From: CAYWHE01 sp964458125
Lineage (GTDB): Bacteria; Bacteroidota; Bacteroidia; AKYH767-A; OLB10
Assembly (NCBI GenBank): GCA_964458125.1
Contig: CAYWHE010000147.1
Coordinates: 1 to 10,284 of the forward strand
Length of the DNA stretch: 10,284 nt
Direction of reading: 5' to 3'
The notes beneath the pieces were generated by a model. It was not told the DNA's origin. It saw only the letters and a list, made by a program, of their open reading frames with translations, and did not search any database. Position numbers and translations under genes: made by a program. Each line of letters begins with the position of its first letter. Position 1 is the first letter of the stretch. Of this stretch, positions 1-7,300 are shown piece after piece.

Positions 1-51
1 ACTACAACTTTCACTTCGGACGTTGTCCTTGTAAAAGTCAAGTCGAATTGA
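1..51 (+). CDS. possible C-terminal tail of an upstream gene (partial)
   Basis: Frame 1 is open from the window edge to a TGA at 49-51. It gives 16 residues ending DVVLVKVKSN, which reads like a beta-strand at a protein C-terminus. Frame 3 is also open, from the edge to a TAA at 78-80, and gives a cysteine-containing tail (FGRCPCKS). Neither is long enough to identify, so this is only a suggestion that a rightward gene ends here. The stretch could equally be non-coding, since it also folds into an interrupted hairpin (7-38). Confidence 0.2.
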   Translation, partial: TTTFTSDVVLVKVKSN

Positions 52-53
52 AT

Positions 54-78
54 AACATTAAAAAAAATGTTTTTTTTT
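54..78 (+). terminator. A/T-rich hairpin followed by T-run, possible terminator
   Basis: AACATT (54-59) and AATGTT (66-71) form a perfect 6-bp inverted repeat around an all-A loop. A run of T continues to base 78. This has the form of a rho-independent terminator for a rightward upstream gene, but the stem holds one G:C pair and would be weak. The T-run also falls where the -33 element of the next promoter should be. Confidence 0.27.
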
Positions 79-95
79 AATTCTAAATGATTTTG

Positions 96-103
96 TAATT
101 TTG
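96..103 (+). promoter_or_regulatory. Bacteroidota-type -7 promoter element for the 130-1710 gene pair
   Basis: TAATTTTG is an exact match to the Bacteroidota -7 consensus TAnnTTTG. The -33 position, 19-21 nt upstream, lies in the T-run at 70-78, so it is TTTT rather than TTTG. Transcription would begin near 108-111 and give a leader of about 20 nt before the ATG at 130, with no Shine-Dalgarno sequence. Both the pRiA4b-like gene and miaA could be read from it. Confidence 0.5.
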
Positions 104-129
104 TCTGACCACCTAAGACTAAGAATAAA

Positions 130-741
130 ATGAACCCCACCGTCTATAAATTCCGTGTAACCTTTGAGGATTACGAGGATGTGTCGCGTGATATCGAGAT
201 AAAACCCGATCAGACCTTTGAAGACCTGCATCTTTGCATTCAGTCGGCCATTGGTTTTGACGGCAGCAAACCGGCCTCTTTTTTTATGAGCAATGATTAC
301 TGGGTGAAAGGAACGGAGATCACCACGGAGAAAAAAACGGGCAAGACGGGTGAACGTATCGCAACCATGCGTAAGTCCAGATTATGTGATTTTATTTCCG
401 ACCCTCACCAGAAAATATACTATGAATTTGATCAGCAGGCCGGGTGGACTTTTTTTGTTGAACTGGTCAAGATCATTCCCGCCACCCAGGACATCCTCCC
501 TTATCCCCGCTGCGTCAAATTTGCCGGGGAAGCTCCCAAACAATACCTGAAGGTGGAACAAATCCAGGACAATGCCGAATTTGATTTCCTGAACGAAGAA
601 GTTGCGGAACCGGTTCTTGCCGAAGATGATGATTATACGACAGAAACCGTTGCCGCCGCTGAAACCGAAGAAGAAGTGGAAGTGGATGATCTTGAGAATT
701 CGGAGGCCGAAGAAGGCGATAATGAACTGGAAGAAATATAG
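130..741 (+). CDS. plasmid pRiA4b ORF-3-like family protein with acidic C-terminal tail
   Basis: The 203-residue product resembles the pRiA4b ORF-3 family (also annotated as the IS1096 passenger TnpR-like family). The likeness is in the N-terminal YKFRVTFEDYEDVSRDIEI strand pattern, the 'TFEDLHLCIQSAIGFDG' segment (about 30-45) and the 'ASFFMSNDYWVKG' segment (about 49-61). The globular domain spans roughly residues 5-140. Its molecular function is not established, and the name reflects where the family was first seen, not mobility here. Residues 148-203 form a separate tail with 25 Asp/Glu in 56 positions and no Lys or Arg, probably disordered. No transmembrane segment or signal peptide is visible, so the protein should be cytoplasmic. 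The ATG at 130 is about 20 nt below a good promoter match. miaA follows after 30 bp, suggesting co-transcription. The family call rests on recall of the pattern. Confidence 0.8.
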   Translation: MNPTVYKFRVTFEDYEDVSRDIEIKPDQTFEDLHLCIQSAIGFDGSKPASFFMSNDYWVKGTEITTEKKTGKTGERIATMRKSRLCDFISDPHQKIYYEFDQQAGWTFFVELVKIIPATQDILPYPRCVKFAGEAPKQYLKVEQIQDNAEFDFLNEEVAEPVLAEDDDYTTETVAAAETEEEVEVDDLENSEAEEGDNELEEI

Positions 742-771
742 GCACTTCGGTATTTAACCAATCCCCGCTGA

Positions 772-1710
772 TTGAAAAAAATTTTAGTTGTCGTTGCCGG
801 ACCTACGGCTTCCGGCAAGACAGCCTTTGCCATTGAACTGGCGCAACGATTTCATACGGAAATTATTTCTGCCGACTCCAGGCAGGTTTATCGTGAAATG
901 GAAATTGGTACGGCCAAGCCTACCCCGCTGCAATTACAACAGGTTCCGCATCATTTCATCGATTCCCACTCCATCCTGGATGCTTTTAATGCCGGACTGT
1001 TTGCCGAAAACTGCCGGCAGCTGCTGGAGGAACGATTCCGTCATCACTCCGTGATGGTCATGGCCGGCGGCTCGGGGTTGTATATGGATGCCCTGCTGAA
1101 AGGAATGGATGAACTTCCTCCGGCTGATTTGAAAACCAGGCAGGAAATAACGGCCGCCTATGCGGAACAAGGAATCCGCTATCTGCAAAACAGGCTGAAG
1201 GAACTGGATCCCCTTACCTGGAAAAAAACCGACCTGAAAAATCCCCAGCGCATGATGCGGGCCCTGGAGGTATGCCTGGTTACGGGAAAACCATACTCTT
1301 CGTTCCTGACGGGCTTCCGTCAGCCGCTTGGTTTTGACGTGTTATACCTGTATCTTGATATTCCGAGACCTGTCCTGTATGCACAGATCGACCAGCGGGT
1401 GGATGAAATGATCCGGGCAGGACTGGTGGAAGAAGTAAAAAAACTGCTGCCCTTCCGGAATCACCCGGCCATGCAAACCGTTGGTTACAAAGAACTGCTT
1501 GCCTTTCACGATGGAAAAGTATCACTTGAATCAAGTATTGCAGCCATTAAACAGCATACACGAAATTATGCGAAGAGACAGGTAACCTGGTTCGGGCGTA
1601 ATCCGGATCGTATACCTGTAATGCCGGGTGATGCCGGGCTGATCGGTGAACGAATCAGCAGTTTGCTGCGTGAAGAAAATTCCGGAGTATCGGAAATTCC
1701 CGGTAACTGA
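772..1710 (+). CDS. miaA: tRNA dimethylallyltransferase MiaA
   Basis: MiaA transfers the dimethylallyl group from DMAPP to N6 of A37 in tRNAs that read UNN codons. This is the first step toward ms2i6A and helps codon reading in the cytoplasm. All family landmarks are present: the P-loop GPTASGKT (10-17), the DSRQ motif (35-38) with 'EIGTAKP' after it, 'PHHFID' (59-64), an 'AGGSGLY' motif near residue 100, 'NPQRMMRALEV' in the centre, 'MQTVGYKEL', and the closing 'RNYAKRQVTWFG'. The 312 residues match the usual length of about 300-315. The start is a TTG at 772, chosen because it places MKKILVVVAGPT directly before the P-loop; no in-frame ATG lies close enough to keep it. It lies 30 bp after the pRiA4b-like gene, probably in one transcript. 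Its TGA touches the stop codon of the opposing gene. Confidence 0.97.
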   Translation: MKKILVVVAGPTASGKTAFAIELAQRFHTEIISADSRQVYREMEIGTAKPTPLQLQQVPHHFIDSHSILDAFNAGLFAENCRQLLEERFRHHSVMVMAGGSGLYMDALLKGMDELPPADLKTRQEITAAYAEQGIRYLQNRLKELDPLTWKKTDLKNPQRMMRALEVCLVTGKPYSSFLTGFRQPLGFDVLYLYLDIPRPVLYAQIDQRVDEMIRAGLVEEVKKLLPFRNHPAMQTVGYKELLAFHDGKVSLESSIAAIKQHTRNYAKRQVTWFGRNPDRIPVMPGDAGLIGERISSLLREENSGVSEIPGN

Positions 1711-3582
1711 TTATCTTTTGGAAGACCGGGAAGGTTTCCCGTTTTCGAATACGGTAATGAAGGCATCATCAAAGCCGTAGTTGATGACCAGCTGTTTCAG
1801 CTTCAGGGATGCTGAAATTTCATCAGCACGTCCCGTATAGAATATGTTCCAGCCCTTTTTATTCGTATAGTAACTGATATCCTCCAGTCCCATTTCCTTC
1901 AGTTTCTCATAAACCTGTTCAACGGTCTGGTGCATGAACGTACCGATCTGGACCTGGTAGGTGGTGCCGCCATCATGAACGGTGGCCATATTAACCAGCA
2001 TGTTGTCGGAGGGGGATGGTTTGCGTGCATGCAGTTCGTTAAAATAGGCTTTCAGCTTTTCTTTGGCATCATCGGAAACCGGTGGCATGCCATTGACCGA
2101 ATACATCGTGATGGGTTCAAAGCCGGTCGAAACTTTTTGATTCCCGGTCTGCTCCGCAGGGGATTGAACCGGTTGTTCTCCGGATGCTGCAGATTGAGCC
2201 AGGGCGCCTTTGGTTGATTCACCAAAGCGGTTTCCAATTCTTAAATGATCATAACCAAGGGTATCCTTGCTTACACGGATGATCTGTGTGACAGGTCCCT
2301 TGGATTCCGGAGAAAAATAAATACTCTGGGCCATGGGGCCGAATCCCTCCACGCGAACTGAAATCCTGTAGCTTCCTGTTGCGGAAAGCGTATAGCGGAA
2401 CCTGCCATTTACGGCATCACTTGTAAGTTCATGAATAAGGGAATCATTATCCATTTTCACCACCCGGATTTTGGCAAAGCGGACGGGCGGGGCATATTCA
2501 TTTATAACCTCACCGTTCACAATCAGTACCACGGATGAATCATCGAAGAGCTTGGTGTTATAAACGGAAATATCCCCCTGGGCGCATCCTCTTTTGGAGC
2601 AGAAAGTGGCCTTGTTTTCCATTTCAGACGAAATCAGGTAAAAATCATCATCGGAAGAGTTAACCGGAACACCCATGTTTTCGGCTTTGGACCACTGCCG
2701 GATCTGTGGGTAATAAACCGACCGGAACAGATCAAATCCGCCCATGCTGTTATGACCCTTCGAACTGAAATAAAGCGTATACCCATCCTCCGATAAGGTA
2801 GGAAAACAATCGTCATACCCGGTATTCACCGATTCACTCAGTCGCTTTGGTTTTGTCCAGTCACCCTTTTGATTTTTTTCAACCATAAAAATGTCCAGGT
2901 CACGGCTTTTGTTACCACCATAAGAGGCATAAACCATTTTATTCCCGTCGGCCGATAAAAAGGCCTTTGAACAATCGGGGTTTTTACGATCCTTTGCTGA
3001 AAAAAATTCTTCCGGCAGGTTGAGGAGTTTACGGTCATCCTTTACCAGCTGATAACCGGCGTCCAGCTCTTCACGGCTCATTGTTTTCAAATCAAGGATG
3101 GTGAGGGAATCCGGTTTCCCGGTGAGGACGATGGCATTCTTACACATTTCCATCTGGTGCAGTGCCTCCCAGCGAAGCGCCTGATTGGGACTGACCATTT
3201 TAACAAACTGATCATAAGCGCCGATGGATTTCGGATAATCTCCGCATAACTGGTAAGCGCGACCCAGGTAATACCATACATCATCCCAAACCAATATGGA
3301 TTTGGAGGCCTCTTCCAGGAATTTCACAGACAGGGCCTTGTCTTTGTCCGTAATCAGCAAACAAATACCGTAGCAATAATTCAGTTTGTAGTTATCGCCA
3401 TGGGCGCTGATCAGCCGGGCATACAAGGGCAACGCTTGTTCATATTCCTTTTTTACAAAATGCCGCTCAGCCTGTTTAAACATAGCCCTTTCAGAGGGAT
3501 TTGCAGTCTTATCTCTGGCCATTCCGGACCGGAAGAAACAACTGAAAACGATCATAAAAAGCAGCTTCATGTAATTTTTCAT
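1711..3582 (-). CDS. secreted TPR / PD40-propeller / SPOR-domain envelope protein (PorE-like)
   Basis: The 623-residue product begins with a signal-peptide-like segment (hydrophobic 6-17, possible cleavage after MA at 21-22; no convincing lipobox). TPR-like helices follow at about 31-130 ('YYLGRAYQLCGDYPKSIGAY' is typical). Next are PD40/WD40-like propeller strands, including 'AFLSADGNKMVYAS' (207-220) and 'PTLSEDGYTLYFSSKG' (261-276). A carboxypeptidase-regulatory-like beta-sandwich covers about 350-428, then a Gln/Ser/Pro-rich linker (about 455-485), then a SPOR-like domain (541-612, from 'YQVQIGTF'). The order matches PorE of the type IX secretion system, except that PorE ends in an OmpA-like peptidoglycan-binding domain. 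SPOR domains bind denuded glycan strands, so a periplasmic scaffold is likely, but a role in type IX secretion is unproven. The start could be ATG 3582 or Met5. The gene is 131 bp from plsY, and its TAA directly abuts the miaA TGA. Confidence 0.75.
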   Translation of the reverse strand: MKNYMKLLFMIVFSCFFRSGMARDKTANPSERAMFKQAERHFVKKEYEQALPLYARLISAHGDNYKLNYCYGICLLITDKDKALSVKFLEEASKSILVWDDVWYYLGRAYQLCGDYPKSIGAYDQFVKMVSPNQALRWEALHQMEMCKNAIVLTGKPDSLTILDLKTMSREELDAGYQLVKDDRKLLNLPEEFFSAKDRKNPDCSKAFLSADGNKMVYASYGGNKSRDLDIFMVEKNQKGDWTKPKRLSESVNTGYDDCFPTLSEDGYTLYFSSKGHNSMGGFDLFRSVYYPQIRQWSKAENMGVPVNSSDDDFYLISSEMENKATFCSKRGCAQGDISVYNTKLFDDSSVVLIVNGEVINEYAPPVRFAKIRVVKMDNDSLIHELTSDAVNGRFRYTLSATGSYRISVRVEGFGPMAQSIYFSPESKGPVTQIIRVSKDTLGYDHLRIGNRFGESTKGALAQSAASGEQPVQSPAEQTGNQKVSTGFEPITMYSVNGMPPVSDDAKEKLKAYFNELHARKPSPSDNMLVNMATVHDGGTTYQVQIGTFMHQTVEQVYEKLKEMGLEDISYYTNKKGWNIFYTGRADEISASLKLKQLVINYGFDDAFITVFENGKPSRSSKR

Positions 3583-3673
3583 TGCATGTGGTTTGATAAT
3601 GCAGGTGTTACGAAAAAAGGCTCATCCAGGTTTGAAGTAAACGGATACGAACCCGTAAAAACCGTTTAAAATT

Positions 3674-3696
3674 CTTACAGTTTTTAATCCTGTAAG
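3674..3696 (-). terminator. short inverted repeat downstream of plsY, possible terminator
   Basis: CTTACAG (3674-3680) and CTGTAAG (3690-3696) form a perfect 7-bp inverted repeat with a 9-nt loop. It starts 18 bp past the plsY stop in the leftward direction. What follows on that strand is AATTTTAAA rather than a clean T-run, so it could be a weak terminator or attenuator between plsY and the SPOR-protein gene. It could also be an RNA-end stabiliser. Confidence 0.33.
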
Positions 3697-3713
3697 GAGG
3701 CGGTAAGAAAAAC

Positions 3714-4346
3714 CTACTTTTTGCTCCAGAATCTGGTCCTGGATTCCTCTCCTTTAAAGAGTCGTTCGATATTACGCTGATGGGTAACCAATACCAGAAT
3801 GGCTACTGCCATGCCGAAAATATTCATGCTGGCCACGGTTTCATTAAAAAAGAGCATGATAATGAAAGGAAATGCGACGGCTGTAATCATGCTGCTGAGC
3901 GATACATACCCGGACAGAAAAAAGACCACTGTAAATATCCCCAGGCATAAAAGCGCTGCAGGCGGATGAACGCCCCAGAGTATGCCCAGCAGTGTTGCCA
4001 CACCCTTACCACCCCGGAAGCCGACATAAACGGGAAAAATATGACCCAACAGGGCTGCCACCCCCAGGGCCAGTTTCAGGTTTACGAATTGCTGGGAGGC
4101 TGTGGGATAGTTTCCCAGGAAGACGGCAATCTGAACGGCCAGCCATCCTTTGCACACATCCATCAGCAGGACGGGAATGCCCGCTTTGGGGCCGAGTACC
4201 CGGAAGGTATTGGTTGCTCCCGCATTGCCGCTGCCGTATTCCCTGACATCCACTCCCCAGAATGCCTGTCCAACCCAAACGGCCGAAGGAATGGAGCCCA
4301 GGAGGTACGCTATAACCAGGCAGGATATAGTGGTAATGGATATCAT
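3714..4346 (-). CDS. plsY: glycerol-3-phosphate acyltransferase PlsY
   Basis: PlsY transfers an acyl group from acyl-phosphate (made by PlsX) to the sn-1 position of glycerol-3-phosphate in the inner membrane. This gives lysophosphatidate, the first intermediate of phospholipid synthesis. The 210 residues fit the family length. The three cytoplasmic motifs are clear: 'GSGNAGATNTFR' (38-49), the glycine-rich 'GFRGGKGVAT' (109-118) and 'HQRNIERLFKGEE' (189-201). 'LLMDVCKG' (60-67), also typical, lies between the first two. The remainder is strongly hydrophobic, with stretches near 4-19, 53-76, 92-108, 116-145 and 150-187, in line with a multi-pass protein. It starts 28 bp after the stop of the 1480-aa gene on the same strand, with a weak AGG 6 bp before the ATG, so the two are probably one operon. 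Nothing essential appears to be missing. Confidence 0.97.
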   Translation of the reverse strand: MISITTISCLVIAYLLGSIPSAVWVGQAFWGVDVREYGSGNAGATNTFRVLGPKAGIPVLLMDVCKGWLAVQIAVFLGNYPTASQQFVNLKLALGVAALLGHIFPVYVGFRGGKGVATLLGILWGVHPPAALLCLGIFTVVFFLSGYVSLSSMITAVAFPFIIMLFFNETVASMNIFGMAVAILVLVTHQRNIERLFKGEESRTRFWSKK

Positions 4347-4374
4347 TCAGCCTGCAATGATACTAAAAAAGAGC

Positions 4375-7300
4375 TTATTGACCCGTTTCTTTAAACTTCC
4401 GGACAAATTCGTTCTTCTTCCTGTCGGTGGAAACCATGTACTGATAGGGCGCCGCCCCGTTTTTCTCATCGGCCACACGTTTTTCAGGCTTCATGTTATT
4501 GATAATATCATTGAACTTATGATCGGATGAAACGGCCTGCATGACCCCGCGCTGGTAATTGAAAAAATACCAGGTTTGGGCAACTTCCAGGTACAGGTTC
4601 AACACATCTCCGTTCCTCCGCCTGATAATTTCCAGGTAGCCATCCATAACCCGGTTGACAGGAACCTTTTGTATGTATCCTACCCCAATTGGTCCTTTGG
4701 AACGGTAGGTGAGGGTCCCCTTGTTCCATGACATTTTTACATCGGTCAGGAACAGGCCATGCGCCAGTTCATCCGGCACCTTCTTCGGGGAACCGTACAG
4801 GTTTACTTCGCCATTGAATTTATCGTATTTTTCCTTTCCCAGGATATCTGTCATTCCCCGCACAAATACAGGCCTGTTGTCGTTGGTAGCCTGCAAAACC
4901 GGAAATGCCAGGATAAGTTCACTCATGGCCTTCAGGGCTTCTTCGCTGAACATAAAATCCATATCAAGCATCACATCAAATTCAACGGAATCGATACTCA
5001 TGTTATGGGTGACATTTCCTTCGGCCTGCAACTTAAATTGACCGAAGTTGGTACCCAGGTTAATTTTCCCCTCCCCGTAAACACTGCAATTGCGATCGTT
5101 CAGGCTAATGTAATTTCCGGGCATATCCCGGTTTTTCAATTTTTCGATGTTGGTGATCTGGTAAAGTTCCGTTGCATTGTCATAATTAAGTACGCCATCC
5201 GCCGAGATAATTTCCAGGTCGCTGCTTTTCTTTTTTTGCGACAGGAAGGTGGAATACACATTGGTGGAATCACCGGCAAAGATGATGGCCACTGAAAGTT
5301 TTTCCCTGTTCTCGTTCTGAGGATCCTTAATGGGTATAGTTACCCCGGCCGGATCAATAACCGAAGAGAAACTAAACCAGTTTTTTGCAATCGATTCGCA
5401 CTGGTGGTTGACACGGGCAAAGCCGGTGAAGCGAAGCAGGGGATCGGAAGCCAGCAGTTCCACTTTTCCCTTGTATTGTGTATTCGGACTGATCGTAAAA
5501 TCGGCCGTATCCGGGATTTCTCCGTTTGCATAGGTTTGACCGGAGGTATCTATAGCGATACGGGTGAGGTGAATGAGGTGCCGGACCCTGGCCTGGTCAA
5601 GGTAATCGTAATCGCCGGTACCGGAATAGGTTTTTCTCCCGGTAACGGTAATTTCAGCGTTTAACATGGTATGATGTTTCGTGCTGGTATTGGCCACCAC
5701 GCGTGCATGCTGGAAGGTTCTCATCACTGCATTTTTTTCAACGGTCACCTTTCCTTCATCGGGTTGAATGGAGGCGTCAGCCACCAGCACTTCTTTCACA
5801 TCCCGGGCGTTGATAAGGTAATCAGACAGGCTGTAAGCGGCAAACGGGGCTGAAAAACGCAGGGAATCCTGGAACGGATGAACGGAAACGAATTCCGATG
5901 CCCGGCCCGCAAGCCCGGGAGCGTCCTTGCCCGCCGGGCTTCCCAGTTCAATCATTTTTTTATCCATCAGCCATTTAAACTGGTCAATGTAGCATATATA
6001 CTGATTGATGGGAAAGCTGACAAAGGACCCTCCCCCGTTCGACTTAAAATCCGCGGTCCGTTTTTCCAAATCCACATCAGATTTTACATTACTGGTCTGA
6101 AATGCCAGGATATCCTTATCATCGGAATGAATCCTGAAGTCGGAAGTGTCCGCTCCGAATCTGGACTGGAGCAGGTCGAAATTCCGGGATTCGAGTTCGG
6201 ACTGGCCGAAGGCAATCAATCCGGCAGCGTTCAGGCCTTTGGAACTCAGCACCAGGTTTCCGTCGAGCGTAACCTGGTTGTCATACAAATCAAAGTTTTT
6301 CGTCTTTTTGAAGATATACATCTTGTCCAGGTATGGTCTCCAGTTAATGTATACATCGCTGGCTTTGACTTCCGGAAATCCCACACCGGCCAGGACCTGT
6401 TTTTTAATTTCAAAATCCTGTGCATCCGCATTGGCGGAGTCGGGAAAAAAAAGGATGTGGCTGGAATTAAAGGATGAACTCAGGAATTCAATTTTGCCCT
6501 TCCCTTCGAGACCCTGGTGGCTCAGGCTGAAGTCATCTGTGAAACGGCCCTTTCCTTTGTACACGGCAAGGCCTCCGGCCGGCGTCCTGCGCTGGAATCC
6601 GAGCGAGTAATCCGGCTGAATGGTGATGCTGTCCCTCCGCACGGGAAAAATATCGGCCGAAACAAATTCCCCGTTGAAAGCAAGTCCGCCGGAGGAGAAG
6701 TTATCAAGGCTGTCAATGGTAAAGGGATCCAGGTGGAAATAAAATTTATCACGGTTATATACGGCGCCGTATATGTCGGGGTAGTCGTAAAAAATATAGG
6801 AATCCTTGTTGCTTTTAAATACGGGATGGATGGATGATTTCCTGCGGCTCGATTTGTTATCCTCCTTATCAATATACAATTCGCCCGTCACATTTTGAAG
6901 CACGCTCTTCAACGGGATCAGCAGGCGGTCCCCGTTGGTGTCCGCCGTATCGGATAAAACCTTCAGGCGAATGGAATCCACGTGGCTGAGGAGGAATTTA
7001 AAATTTTTATAATCAAAGGAAAAATCCTTTCCATAGAAATCGCTCCGGCCGGCATGCACACGACCGGCAAAGGTAAAGTCACGGTTGGCCTTCAGGACGA
7101 TTTCCTGTTCCGCCGGAACTACGTATACACGTTGGGTATCGCTGAGGTTGATCCGGGAAACTCCCCGCATGGTGATGTCGAAATTAAGCAGGTTGATGCT
7201 GGCGTTTGGCTTCCCGGAGATCACCGACTCGAAACGGATCACGTCATAATCCACCTTGTTGGTCAGGGCATCCAGGTAAAAATACAGTTTCTCCTTCAGC

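Noticed and set aside
130..741. Family name 'plasmid pRiA4b ORF-3' / 'IS1096 passenger' as evidence of a mobile element.
   Set aside because: No transposase, terminal inverted repeats, target duplications or plasmid functions are visible. The gene sits directly before miaA in what looks like a housekeeping unit.
3639..3667. AAACGG/CCGTTT inverted repeat with a 17-nt loop in the plsY-SPOR gene gap.
   Set aside because: The stem is only 6 bp with a long loop and no T-run. It is no better than expected in A/T-rich intergenic DNA.
3966..6610. Several long rightward open frames opposite plsY and the 1480-aa gene (up to about 200 codons).
   Set aside because: They are antisense shadows of strongly supported genes, with no family features or promoters.
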